A program made the position numbers and the translations under genes. A stretch of 32,719 nt of DNA, taken from positions 1 to 32,719 of the forward strand of contig JBAXGN010000081.1 in NCBI GenBank assembly GCA_037139415.1, read 5' to 3'. This document shows, piece by piece, positions 5,709 through 13,785 of this stretch (position 1 is the stretch's first letter; every line of letters begins with the position of its first letter). This DNA comes from Verrucomicrobiota bacterium (GTDB lineage: Bacteria > Verrucomicrobiota > Verrucomicrobiia > Limisphaerales > Fontisphaeraceae). The notes below the pieces were generated by a model. That model ran no database searches and was not told where the DNA came from. It was given only the letters and a program-made list of their open reading frames with translations.

Positions 5709-8555
5709 ATGAATCGTTTATTTATCCTGGTAATTTGCGGCATCGCTCTGGTCACCGTGGACGGGGCGGAAACTACCAGCCCCTGGACCACGGTTATTGC
5801 GCCTGCGGGCGGAGCGCGGCTGGAGCGCGGCGGCAAGGAATTTGGCACGCTGGTCGCCGGATTATTCGAGGCGCCCTGGCGGTCCGCGAGCATGAGCGCG
5901 GGCAAGGCTGGCGAAGCGCCGCAGGGCGGCGTGCATCGCGGTCAGATTCTCGCTCCGGGCGGTGCGGTTGTGGACGTGGAGATGCGTGTCACCGCGCTGG
6001 CGAACGGCGCCCAGTTCGATTATCGCCTGACACCGCGGCAGACCCTGAAACTGAATAGCCTGCATATCAGCCTGACCCTGCCTTCCCCGCTTTGGGCCGG
6101 TGGAAGTTTTGTGGCGGACGGACAGACCGGAACACTCCCCGCGCAGTACAAGAACGCCGGCTTGCGCTCCGGGCCAACTAAATCCCTGGCGCTCACCAGC
6201 GCTGCTGGAGCAGCCCTGCGGCTGGACTTTGCCCAGACGACCACTGTGCTGGTGCAGGATGATCGACAGTGGGGCGAGACGTTTTCGGTGCGCATGGGCC
6301 CGCAATTCAGCGGCACCGAGGCATGGCCGGCGGGCAAGACCCTGACGCTGGGTTTCACGCTCAGCTCGGATACCGGATTGAAGCTGGAGGAGGACGGGCC
6401 GGTGACCATTCGCGCGGGTGCGGATTGGCTGCCGCTGGACGTGGACCTGGACATTGAGCCCGGCTCGGCGTTGGATTTCAGCACGGTGGTGCCCCATCAT
6501 TCCCCCGCCGGCAAGTTTGGCCGCGTGCTGGCCAGTCCGCAGGGCAAGTTCACGTTCGAGAAACGCCCGCAGACGCCCGAGCGTTTCTACGGCATCAATC
6601 TCTGTTTCTCCGCGCTATCGCTCTCGCACGCGGAGTCCGATCGCCTCGCCGAACGGCTGGCGCGGCTGGGTTACAACTCGCTGCGGGTGCATCATTACGA
6701 AGGCGAACTGGTGGACCGCTCGCCGGGGACGGGTGTCCAATTGAAGGCTGACAAGCTTGAGCTTTTCGATTATCTCTTTGCGGCGCTCAAGCAGCGCGGT
6801 ATTTACATCACCACTGATCTGTTTGTTTCCCGTCCCGTCCCGGCCGCCGCCATCTACGAGGGCGAACCGGGTAACATCGGCATGGATGAATTCAAGATGG
6901 CTGTGCACGTCAACGAGCGTGCGTTCGCGAACTACCAGGCCTTTGCCCGGACGTTGCTGGATCACCAGAACCCCTACACCAAGCTCCGCTATGCCGATGA
7001 TCCCGCGCTGGCGTGGCTCAGCCTGGTGAACGAGGATTGCCCGGGCAATTTCATCGGCGGCCTGAAGGGCAAATTGCGTGACGACTGGCAGCGCGCCTGG
7101 AATCGCTGGCTGGCGGCCCGGTATCCGAATCGCCCGGCGCTGGTGCAGGCGCTCGGCAAGCTGCCGGACGACCAGGACCCGGCCAAGGGGAATGTGCCCC
7201 TGCAAAACGTGTATGCGGGCTCGGCCGCCGCCACGCAGTTCAACGTGTTCCTGACCGAGACCGAACGTGATTTCGTGGCACGCACCCGCAAGTTTCTGCG
7301 CGAGGAATTGCGCTGCCACGCCTTGCTGACCGACCTCAACGCGTGGACCAATCCGCTTCAGATGCAGGCGGCGCGCGGGGATTTTGACTATGTGGACGAC
7401 CATTTCTACGTGGATCATCCGCACTTCATGGAACGGCCGTGGTCGCTGCCGTCGCGTTGCGCCAATACCAGCCCCATTGCTGGAGGGGCGTCGGGCGGCC
7501 GGGGCTGCGCCTTTACGCGGGTGTATGGCAAGCCGTTCACCATCACCGAATTCAACTATGCCGCCCCCGGTCGGTTCCGTGGGGTCGGCGGCATCCTCAC
7601 AGGCGCCTTGGGCGCGGTCCAGGATTGGGATGGGATCTGGCGCTTTGCCTATAGTCACAGCCGCGACAGCCTTTCACGCCCGGGTGCGTTGAATTATTTC
7701 GACGTCGCCACCGATCCGTTGAACCAGGCCGCCGAACGTGCCAGCCTTTGCCTCTTCCTGCGCGGCGATCTCGCGCCAGCCAAACACGCGATCGCGATCA
7801 CCGCTGATCCCCGGGCGCTGTTGGATTCTCCCAAGTCGTCCCGCGACAAGACCCCGTCGTGGCACGCCTTGGCCTGGCTCACCCGGGTGGGCTGGACCCT
7901 TGGCACCGAAACCAAACCGGCCCCGGATGTGCTCGCGCTGGCGCTCACCGGCGGCGAGAGCGATCCGTTTGCCAACGGGACGGACAAAAAGATTCTCGAC
8001 CAGTTCCGCACGCGCGGCTGGCTGCCCGCCGGCAACCGGACGGATGTTGCGAAGAACCTCTTTCAGAGTGAAAACGGTGAGGTCACGATTGACGCGCCCG
8101 AGAATATCCTCACGCTGGACACGCCCCAGACGGCCGGGGGCTTTGCCCCGGCGGGCCGGAAGATCATGACGCGCGCGGCCACCATCGAGATTACCGAGAC
8201 GGACGCCACCGTCTGGGTCAGCAGCCTGGATGGCAACCCGATCGCCACGAGCAAGCGGCTCCTGATCACCCACCTCACCGATCTTCAGAACACGGATATT
8301 CGTTACGGCGACCGCGCCCGACAGGTGTTGCTGGCGTGGGGCAAACTCCCGCACCTGGTCCGCGCCGGACGCGCCACCATCAACCTCCACCTCAAGGATG
8401 CCAGCCGCGCCAAGGTCTATGGCTTGACGACCAGCGGCAAGCGGTTGGGCGAAATCCCCGCGAACGCCCAAGGCGCGGAGGGGCTTTCCATCCCCCTCTC
8501 CGTTACCGCCAACGACAAGGCACGGATGCTGTACGAGGTGGAGATTGGCCGGTAA
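5709..8555 (+). CDS. Large secreted clan GH-A glycoside hydrolase, 948 aa
   Basis: A signal peptide (residues 1-20, ending VDGAE) is followed by a beta-rich N-terminal region to about residue 285, then a (beta/alpha)8 glycosidase domain beginning RFYGINLCFS near 291. Clan GH-A features are visible: LGYNSLRVHHYE, the acid/base Glu in SLVNED (E442) and the nucleophile Glu in FTITEFNY (E614). A C-terminal beta-sandwich region follows from about residue 720. The protein resembles cellulase-like GH5-related proteins of Verrucomicrobiota, but I cannot assign a family number or substrate from sequence alone. No anchor is seen, so it is probably secreted or periplasmic. The last codons overlap a small antitoxin-like frame. 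The preceding 267 bp (5442-5708) hold no gene I can support. Confidence 0.8.
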   Translation: MNRLFILVICGIALVTVDGAETTSPWTTVIAPAGGARLERGGKEFGTLVAGLFEAPWRSASMSAGKAGEAPQGGVHRGQILAPGGAVVDVEMRVTALANGAQFDYRLTPRQTLKLNSLHISLTLPSPLWAGGSFVADGQTGTLPAQYKNAGLRSGPTKSLALTSAAGAALRLDFAQTTTVLVQDDRQWGETFSVRMGPQFSGTEAWPAGKTLTLGFTLSSDTGLKLEEDGPVTIRAGADWLPLDVDLDIEPGSALDFSTVVPHHSPAGKFGRVLASPQGKFTFEKRPQTPERFYGINLCFSALSLSHAESDRLAERLARLGYNSLRVHHYEGELVDRSPGTGVQLKADKLELFDYLFAALKQRGIYITTDLFVSRPVPAAAIYEGEPGNIGMDEFKMAVHVNERAFANYQAFARTLLDHQNPYTKLRYADDPALAWLSLVNEDCPGNFIGGLKGKLRDDWQRAWNRWLAARYPNRPALVQALGKLPDDQDPAKGNVPLQNVYAGSAAATQFNVFLTETERDFVARTRKFLREELRCHALLTDLNAWTNPLQMQAARGDFDYVDDHFYVDHPHFMERPWSLPSRCANTSPIAGGASGGRGCAFTRVYGKPFTITEFNYAAPGRFRGVGGILTGALGAVQDWDGIWRFAYSHSRDSLSRPGALNYFDVATDPLNQAAERASLCLFLRGDLAPAKHAIAITADPRALLDSPKSSRDKTPSWHALAWLTRVGWTLGTETKPAPDVLALALTGGESDPFANGTDKKILDQFRTRGWLPAGNRTDVAKNLFQSENGEVTIDAPENILTLDTPQTAGGFAPAGRKIMTRAATIEITETDATVWVSSLDGNPIATSKRLLITHLTDLQNTDIRYGDRARQVLLAWGKLPHLVRAGRATINLHLKDASRAKVYGLTTSGKRLGEIPANAQGAEGLSIPLSVTANDKARMLYEVEIGR

Positions 8556-8739
8556 TTTTGACGGCGAGAAGGTTCAGTTTGATGAACCTTGTCAACTCCA
8601 GGTTGATGCCCGCCTGGTTGTGCTCGTGCTCCCGGAGGACGATGAGCGTACTGCGTGGTCGCGCTTCTCCACCGGACAGTTGGCCAAGGCCTACAGTGAC
8701 CAGGAACCGGAATACACAGTTGCGGATCTGCGGCCATGA
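8545..8739 (+). CDS. Antitoxin-like small protein, 64 aa
   Basis: The product (FDGEKVQFDEPCQLQVDARL, then VVLVLPEDDERTAWSRFS and LAKAYSDQEPEYTV) matches a common antitoxin-like family. Those proteins typically run: strand with FDG..I.LDEP, strand V.VLP, helix W..FS...LA.AY, and a DEPEYS tail. Such proteins are encoded just before PIN or PemK/MazF-type toxins. Here the start is TTG at 8545, so the frame begins inside the last codons of the GH-A gene, and four to five residues usual at the family N-terminus are missing. The gene may be 5'-truncated. Its TGA overlaps the ATG of a toxin remnant (ATGA at 8736-8739), the standard coupling for toxin-antitoxin pairs. Confidence 0.55.
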   Translation: MAGNFDGEKVQFDEPCQLQVDARLVVLVLPEDDERTAWSRFSTGQLAKAYSDQEPEYTVADLRP

Positions 8740-8774
8740 ACGAAGGGGACATTACGCTCGCTCCGCTGCCTCAG
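8736..8774 (+). pseudogene. Remnant of a PemK/MazF-like toxin gene (first 13 codons)
   Basis: The frame starts with ATG overlapping the antitoxin stop and reads MNEGDITLAPLPQ. This is the characteristic start of PemK/MazF-like growth inhibitors (K/N-E-G-D-I-V-L-x-x-L-P-Q, first strand of the SH3-like barrel). After the Gln codon at 8772-8774 the sequence becomes the reverse complement of the 3' end of the DUF1080 gene, and the frame continues only as nonsense. The toxin has therefore lost about 90% of its length in a rearrangement whose breakpoint falls at or beside the DUF1080 stop codon. Confidence 0.55.
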
Positions 8775-9400
8775 TTTGGTTCCACAGTACTCGCTTTCAG
8801 GTCGTCGAAGAGAATCGAGTCGCCGCCTGCGAGGAACTCAATTTCAGTCTTGTCCACGTTGATGCCGGGATGGCGTCCTTTGAGGGTGGCGTGCCCTTGC
8901 AGTGTGGCGCTGAATTCCTCGCCCTGAACCACAGCGGTGACGGCATACCATTCGCCGGGCTTGAGCTTTAGCACGGCCTTGTCGAGCACCACGGCCTTCT
9001 CCGGCGTGTCCTTCGGCAAGTTCGGTTTGTCTTTCGTGATCGTGATGCCGGTCGGGGTGATGGTGACCCGACAGAGATTGCCGAACTTGTTTCGCAGCAG
9101 CAGCATTGCGGTGTTGCCGCCGGCGAACTGAAAGCGAAATTGGATCACGGCATCGTGATACACACGCTGGCAGGCGATCCCTGCTGCATGTTTGCGCTCC
9201 GGCGTCTCGGTGCCCTTGAGCGCACCATCCGAGACCGTCCACTTCCCCGCGCCCCAGCGCCATTTCGCCGTGGCATCGGGCCGGGAGAAATCTTCATCGA
9301 CGATCAGTTGCCCCGGTTTAACGGGCAAAGGCCCTTCGGCGGCCAGCAGGGTGAGTTGTCCCGCCAGAACAACGGCAAACAGTGATATGATGTGTTTCAT
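8771..9400 (-). CDS. Secreted DUF1080 (3-keto-disaccharide hydrolase-type) protein, 209 aa
   Basis: A signal peptide (MKHIISLFAVVLAGQLTLLAAEG) is followed by one concanavalin-like beta-sandwich. It has VDEDFSRPDATAKWRWG, WTVSDGALKGTE, a central QFRFQFAGGNTAMLLLRN strand pair, and a terminal IEFLAGGDSILFDDL. The pattern DF....W....G.W.V.DG.L is typical of the DUF1080/LamG-like fold, which is very abundant in Verrucomicrobia and Planctomycetes. Some members cleave 3-keto-glycosides. Others bind glycans. The start at 9400 gives the signal peptide. It lies 25 bp after the CBM-GH gene and is probably in the same transcript. No strong ribosome binding site is visible. Confidence 0.8.
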   Translation of the reverse strand: MKHIISLFAVVLAGQLTLLAAEGPLPVKPGQLIVDEDFSRPDATAKWRWGAGKWTVSDGALKGTETPERKHAAGIACQRVYHDAVIQFRFQFAGGNTAMLLLRNKFGNLCRVTITPTGITITKDKPNLPKDTPEKAVVLDKAVLKLKPGEWYAVTAVVQGEEFSATLQGHATLKGRHPGINVDKTEIEFLAGGDSILFDDLKASTVEPN

Positions 9401-9425
9401 GATTTTATCGTTATGAGGACGCGCT

Positions 9426-11582
9426 TCATTGGCTCGCATTCCCGGATTGATCCACCGCCACCACCTTGTAGAACGCCCCCGGAACCGGCGTCTGGTCGGT
9501 AAAATGCGTGGCAATCGTCGAGGCGATCTGCTGGTCAGGTGCAGGCGTAAAATCGGCGCGCGGGCCACGGAACACGCGATAGTAGCAAAAATCGGCGTCG
9601 CCACTGGGCTGCCACATCACGATTTTTGCGCCCGCATCCGCCGCGCTCACGCTGAGGCCGCGTACCGGGGCGGGAGGGGTATTATCGTAGGCAGTCGTGT
9701 AAATCACCAGCGTTTGCGGATCAAGGGTATCGCGCAGGGCGTCGGCCAAAGTCAGCGTCGCCACCGGCCCCGGCAGGTCGCCAAAGGGATGCTTCTTCAC
9801 GTGGACCGCATCGTAAAGGTATTTGCGGAATACCAGCGGCTGGGAGTGCTCAATGGGCAGCTTGATCTCGACCGGCATCGCCGCCTTATAGCGATTCACC
9901 ACGGCGATGGACCAGCGTCCGTCGGCGTGCCGCACGGCACCAGCACGCAACCATGGATCCTTGGTTTCCACCGCCACCGCCTGTGCCGGGCCGCGGAAAA
10001 AGCGCACCAGCGGGCCATACGCGTAATGAATGTCACGCGTTGACAGGTCGTCGCCGCTCCACTTCGTCAGTCCCCATTTGTTCGCGTAGGTTTTGCCAAC
10101 GGTGTCCGGAAAATCCATAAAGGTCCAATAGCCGATGGCCTGGACACCGGCGTTGAGCGATGCAATCGCGGCCTCGGCAAGTTGCAGGCCCACGAACGGC
10201 TCCAGCGGCGTGTCGAAATACACGCAGGCATCCATCTTTTTGCCGTTGATGGTGCGGCCGTCGCACTTCGCGCCAAATTCGCCGAGGATGAATTCCTTGT
10301 GTTTGGCGTGCGCCACCTCCACGATGCTTTTCAGGCGGCTCTCGAACCACGCATAAAAGCGCGGGTTATCCGGCGCGTATTCGCTGAAATAATGGTGCCC
10401 GCCATAGACCGCCGTAATTACATCCATGTTCTGAGCCGCCCATTCGATGGTGCTCCAATTCGCCAGCGGCGAGGCGTCGGTGGCCAGCAGGCCAATAGGC
10501 AACTTGCGCGCCTTGAATTCGTTGAACAATTCCTGGTGGTAATCCTTGAACTTCGGCAGATCGTTGAGCAGCGCGCCCCAGCGCCCCATCTGCATCTCGT
10601 TGCTCAGGCAATACAGCAGGATGTGATCGGCACCCTTTTGCCGGAACCATTCCAGTCGGTCGGCGACTTTTTTGGCATAGGCGCGGCGGGCCTCCCCGGG
10701 TGGCACATCATCCGGATCCCATGCCGCCATGTAGATTTGCGTGCCGGTTTCCTTCATGCGCCGCAGGTGATCGGCGATTTCCTCTTTCTGCTCCGGGGTC
10801 CATCGGTTGCTGTCGTTAAGCCGCGCGAACGACGGGTTGATTTCCCGCCAACGTTTGTACACCACTTCATTTTTCAGGGTGTCGCTCATCGGATGCGTGT
10901 GATGAAACGCGTGAAAGCCCATGCCCATAAACTGCGGCTGCGTGATGGTGTCGGGGTGAATCGTGATAATCCGTGTCACGTTGCCCAGATCGGGCAGCGG
11001 GGCACCAGCTCGCGTGCGTTCCAGGCGAACCTCGTCGAACCACGCCGTACCCCGCGCATGCAGGATCAGCCCGACGCGCACCGCCACGGCATTGCTCGGT
11101 GCCGTGCCCTCAGCCGTGAGCCGTTGCCACCCTTTCGCGCCGTTTTCCAGGTTCACCGTGCTATGCGCGATGCTGGCACGCTGGTTTTTCGCATCGAGAA
11201 ACTCCAGGCACATATAGGCCCCGGTGCCATCCCGCGCACCCTCGGTCCGCACCCACACCGAAGCCTGGAACTCATCGTCGTCAATGGCCGGAGTGAAGGT
11301 TTTGGAATACTGCTGCCACGATGGCGTCCCCTCGGCGGGAATCGTCAACCGGGCTGCGCCGTTACCGTTGTGACCGACGGTGGGATCATGCGTGAATTGC
11401 GCCTTGCCTTGCGTCTGCCAACCGGCGAGGCCATCCCGGAAATCGCTTTCAAACTTCAGGTGGGAATCACGCGAAGTGCCGGGCGCAGACTCGGCAGCGC
11501 TAAGTGGCGCCAGCGGCGCCAGCAACAGGGCGGCAACCGCAAAACAAATCGAGCGTAGGTGCATAGATGCGTGCGCAAACAC
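9426..11582 (-). CDS. Secreted CBM - clan GH-A glycosidase - FN3 protein, 718 aa
   Basis: The order is: signal peptide (to about residue 30, cleavage near LSAAES); a CBM4/9-like jelly roll at about 40-190 (FESDFRDGLAGWQTQGKA ... WFDEVRLERT); a TIM-barrel glycosidase at about 205-560; a short beta-rich domain; and a C-terminal fibronectin type III domain at about 630-718 (PPAPVRGLSVSAADAG ... YRVFRG). The clan GH-A acid/base is E329 in LSNEMQ and the nucleophile is E435 in ILGEFGAK. The catalytic domain resembles GH39- or GH79-like proteins, but I do not claim a family. A second start at residue 7 (MHLRS, 11564) also gives a good signal peptide. It lies upstream of the DUF1080 gene and is probably co-transcribed with it for extracellular polysaccharide breakdown. 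Confidence 0.75.
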   Translation of the reverse strand: MFAHASMHLRSICFAVAALLLAPLAPLSAAESAPGTSRDSHLKFESDFRDGLAGWQTQGKAQFTHDPTVGHNGNGAARLTIPAEGTPSWQQYSKTFTPAIDDDEFQASVWVRTEGARDGTGAYMCLEFLDAKNQRASIAHSTVNLENGAKGWQRLTAEGTAPSNAVAVRVGLILHARGTAWFDEVRLERTRAGAPLPDLGNVTRIITIHPDTITQPQFMGMGFHAFHHTHPMSDTLKNEVVYKRWREINPSFARLNDSNRWTPEQKEEIADHLRRMKETGTQIYMAAWDPDDVPPGEARRAYAKKVADRLEWFRQKGADHILLYCLSNEMQMGRWGALLNDLPKFKDYHQELFNEFKARKLPIGLLATDASPLANWSTIEWAAQNMDVITAVYGGHHYFSEYAPDNPRFYAWFESRLKSIVEVAHAKHKEFILGEFGAKCDGRTINGKKMDACVYFDTPLEPFVGLQLAEAAIASLNAGVQAIGYWTFMDFPDTVGKTYANKWGLTKWSGDDLSTRDIHYAYGPLVRFFRGPAQAVAVETKDPWLRAGAVRHADGRWSIAVVNRYKAAMPVEIKLPIEHSQPLVFRKYLYDAVHVKKHPFGDLPGPVATLTLADALRDTLDPQTLVIYTTAYDNTPPAPVRGLSVSAADAGAKIVMWQPSGDADFCYYRVFRGPRADFTPAPDQQIASTIATHFTDQTPVPGAFYKVVAVDQSGNASQ

Positions 11583-11706
11583 TGGTTGAACTCACAGCAA
11601 AAGGCAAGTCCGCAAGTCTTTGCCATGCAGTATTGTTCACACGTGAACTCTGGTTGGACCGGTTTGGTTTATCCCTTTGACGCATGGCACAACCAGCCTG
11701 GCAACG

Positions 11707-11907
11707 TCAACTCTGGGTTCGATCTCGAATTGCGTCGAGCACCCGTATGAACGCTCCGCAGACCGCCCCCGCAAAAGATAGCGCCACGCAAAGCAGCAAC
11801 AGATCCTGCTTCAACATAATGCAGCCAAAGAGGGCACTCATACCAAGCATGACCATTATGTGAATGAACCACAGACTACCCAGGACGTTGCGGAAGATTT
11901 TCTTCAT
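11707..11907 (-). CDS. Small two-helix membrane protein, 66 aa
   Basis: The protein MKKIFRNVLGSLWF... has two hydrophobic segments, at about residues 8-32 (LGSLWFIHIMVMLGMSALFG) and 35-56 (LLLLCVALSFAGAVCGAFI), with a short basic turn between them and a polar C-terminus (RVLDAIRDRTQS). No family is recognised. It stands alone between the CBM-GH gene and a non-coding stretch. Intrinsic length and topology suggest a small inner-membrane protein. Confidence 0.5.
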   Translation of the reverse strand: MKKIFRNVLGSLWFIHIMVMLGMSALFGCIMLKQDLLLLCVALSFAGAVCGAFIRVLDAIRDRTQS

Positions 11908-11984
11908 AAGGTTGTCGTACTAACTATGCAGCGGGACGCTTTGGTTGAATAGCATCATCAGAACCAAGCCGAACCGCAAAACTA

Positions 11985-12240
11985 CAGATACTTGGTCTTT
12001 TGCACCGTCCGCCAAAGGCTACATCCCGTGGAATGAAACGCATAGGGTGACCCTACGCACCCAAGGTATTCCGGGCAAGTACGGAAAATCCCATCCCAAA
12101 GCCCCGTAGAGGCGACATGACCGACCCGGGCAAAGCAACTCATCTTAAAACATATCTCCCCGGTCCCGTCCCCGGAGAACGGAATCAAAGAGTTGGGGGT
12201 CACCCGACGCTCCGCCTACGATGCAAGATCATCGAAAGCA
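11985..12240. other. Non-coding stretch with a probable dispersed repeat
   Basis: Between 11908 and the promoter at 12264 no convincing gene is visible. The segment contains GC-rich imperfect palindromes, such as GCCCCGTAGAGGCG near 12101 and CCCCGGTCCCGTCCCCGG near 12159. Text of this kind (CCCCGTAGRGGCGACATG) is reminiscent of intergenic repeats often seen in Verrucomicrobiota and relatives. Only one copy lies in this window, so the repeat status is an inference. A 73-codon minus-strand frame across it (11982-12203) has no protein-like character. Confidence 0.3.
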
Positions 12241-12263
12241 ATCGAACGGCAGCATTCCGAGGG

Positions 12264-12292
12264 TTGACATATATACGCCAATGGCGTACATT
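12264..12292 (+). promoter_or_regulatory. Promoter with embedded palindromic operator of the toxin-antitoxin locus
   Basis: A -35 box TTGACA (12264-12269), a 17-bp spacer and a -10 box TACATT (12287-12292) form a near-consensus sigma-70 promoter. Inside it lies a perfect palindrome TACGCCA-A-TGGCGTA (12274-12288), which covers the spacer and touches the -10 box. A repressor bound there would block transcription. This is the usual arrangement for autoregulated antitoxins, and the downstream gene encodes a helix-turn-helix protein of that class. The toxin remnant starts 8 bp after the -10 box. Confidence 0.75.
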
Positions 12293-12300
12293 ATTCAGGA

Positions 12301-12348
12301 ATGGAATTCATTGAGACGCCGACGTTCACCAGGCTTGGCCATGTATGA
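12301..12348 (+). pseudogene. Remnant of a HigB/RelE-type toxin gene (15 codons)
   Basis: The frame MEFIETPTFTRL is the well-known N-terminus of HigB/RelE-type mRNA-interferase toxins that precede NadS/HigA-like antitoxins. It is followed by only GHV and a stop. The usual toxin length is about 100-120 residues, so the interior has been deleted while the start, promoter and junction with the antitoxin are kept. The TGA overlaps the ATG of the antitoxin (ATGA at 12345-12348), so translational coupling is preserved. Confidence 0.65.
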
Positions 12349-12632
12349 AAAAAGAATTATTTAAGCAACTGACGGAGAGCCTGCAGGAAGCAGGTCAGAT
12401 CAAGCGGGGCGCGTTGAAGCCCGCGCGCGTGTTCCATGTGGACCCCAAGAACGACCTGGTAAAGGTTCGCAGCAAGCTGGGATTGTCACAAGCGAAGTTT
12501 GCCGGTCTGTTGGGAATCAGCGCGGACACACTTCAAAACTGGGAGCAGGGACGGCGTGAGCCGACCGGGCCAGCAAAGATATTGCTCAAAATTGCGCTGA
12601 AGCATCCGAACCTCCTCATGGAGGTTGCATGA
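12345..12632 (+). CDS. HTH antitoxin/autoregulator (HigA/NadS-like), 95 aa
   Basis: The C-terminal half holds a Cro/CI-type helix-turn-helix, LVKVRSKLGLSQAKFAGLLG then ISADTLQNWEQGRREPTGPA at about residues 37-77. This is the hallmark of HigA/NadS-like antitoxins that repress their own operon. The N-terminal part (MKKELFKQLTESLQEAGQI) is a typical toxin-binding arm. It is encoded directly after a toxin reduced to 15 codons, so it is an orphan antitoxin. It probably still binds the palindrome at 12274-12288 and regulates itself. The frame is intact with no signs of decay, which suggests either recent loss of the toxin or selection for the regulator. Confidence 0.8.
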   Translation: MKKELFKQLTESLQEAGQIKRGALKPARVFHVDPKNDLVKVRSKLGLSQAKFAGLLGISADTLQNWEQGRREPTGPAKILLKIALKHPNLLMEVA

Positions 12633-12760
12633 CGGAGGTTTTTCATTCGTGTGAATTGGCGTCATTCGCGGGCAAATTTCGTCCTCATTTTCTGCAAAGA
12701 GTACCCACTCTATTGCGAATGTTTGTCCATTGCGCTTTGGCATGTTTTTTGGTTTCCTAA

Positions 12761-13435
12761 TTGGCCATGCGATTACCCATTGATGTGAAAACCTTAGCGC
12801 CGCAGTGCCTAACCCTGCTGCTCATGCTGACCGCGTTGTTCGCGGGCTGCACGACGACGCCTCACCGCGGTGTGACGATCTCCGATTTCACGTATCCGTG
12901 GTCAGACAAGCCGGCACCGAAAACCGAGTGCCGCCTGCATACCGATGCGGAGCGGCTACATTTCACCTTCACGGTTGAAGACCGCGACATCATCGTGAGC
13001 CGGCGCTGGACCAACGAAACCACGGTCGCCAGCGAGGACCGGGTGGAACTCTTTTTCGCGACGGATGAGGAGCTGCGCCATTATTGGTGCATTGAGATTG
13101 ACCCGCTCGGCCGGGTGCACGACTACGCGGCCAGCCATTACCGGAAGTTTGACAACGACTGGAATTGCCCGGGGTTGAAGAGTTCCGCGCACCGCACGCC
13201 CGACGGCTATTCCGTCACCGGCTCCATCCCGCTGGCGACGCTTTCGCAGTTGCTCGGCCGTCCGATCGCGCGCGGCAGCGAAATACGCCTGGGCCTATTC
13301 CGCGCCGACTTTTACGGCACCGGCGCCAGCGCCCAAGGCCTGGTGAACGACGACTGGCTGAGCTGGGTGCGCCCCACATCGTCCAAGCCTGACTTTCACG
13401 TGCCCAGCGCGTTCCGGATGTTTGCGCTGCCATGA
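12761..13435 (+). CDS. Lipoprotein with CBM9-like carbohydrate-binding domain, 224 aa
   Basis: A long signal sequence ends in LFAGC (Cys 30), consistent with lipid anchoring. The mature part matches the CBM9-like family (carbohydrate-binding family 9-like domain): LHFTFTVEDRDIIV, the EDRVELFFATDEE motif, YWCIEIDPLGRVHDY, then WNCPGL, DGYSVTGSIPLATL and a closing W-x-x-W/P segment. Such domains bind terminal sugars, and they occur as free lipoproteins in polysaccharide-degrading Bacteroidota and Verrucomicrobiota. The stop at 13433-13435 is followed by the collapsed FAD gene copy on the other strand. The preceding 128 bp contain nothing I can name. Confidence 0.75.
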   Translation: MAMRLPIDVKTLAPQCLTLLLMLTALFAGCTTTPHRGVTISDFTYPWSDKPAPKTECRLHTDAERLHFTFTVEDRDIIVSRRWTNETTVASEDRVELFFATDEELRHYWCIEIDPLGRVHDYAASHYRKFDNDWNCPGLKSSAHRTPDGYSVTGSIPLATLSQLLGRPIARGSEIRLGLFRADFYGTGASAQGLVNDDWLSWVRPTSSKPDFHVPSAFRMFALP

Positions 13436-13448
13436 CCAGACTGCCTGG

Positions 13449-13760
13449 CTAGCCCAAGCAAGCGCCCTGTTTCACCAGCAGGCTGTGAAGTTGGGCCACA
13501 TCCACATCGCGCGGACGACACTTGCTCTGGATGGACAGCCCCGCCGCGGCCCCCGCCGCATGGCCGGTCAGCAGACAAGTGGCAATGAGACGCATATCCT
13601 CGACCATGGGCGTATCCACATCCAAACAACGTCCGGCAGCGATGAGGTTGTTTTAACGCCCGCCTCCTCCACCATCTCGTCCATCATGATTTTAGTGATC
13701 TCAGTTATCCAATTATGAGGCGGGCTGCAATGAGTGATTTCCTCATTCGTATTTCATGGT
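13449..13760 (-). pseudogene. Collapsed copy of the Tat-exported FAD oxidoreductase gene
   Basis: The segment is a mosaic of three pieces of the intact gene at 16061-17434 in the same order and strand. Bases 13449-13652 match the 3' end (16061-16264, including the stop), 13653-13704 match an internal piece (about 16878-16929), and 13705-13760 match the region just upstream of the gene (17444 onward). About 610 bp and 510 bp are missing at the two junctions. Identity within the pieces is roughly 90% by eye. The frame is still readable at the C-terminus (ends QGACLG then TAG) but no functional protein can be made. Confidence 0.85.
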
Positions 13761-13785
13761 TGTTCCGGTTGCTTTCATGCTGCCG

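Noticed and set aside
10182-11558. A 458-codon plus-strand frame opposite the CBM-GH-FN3 gene
   Set aside because: It has no signal or domain. The minus-strand product has a complete glycosidase domain with both catalytic Glu residues.
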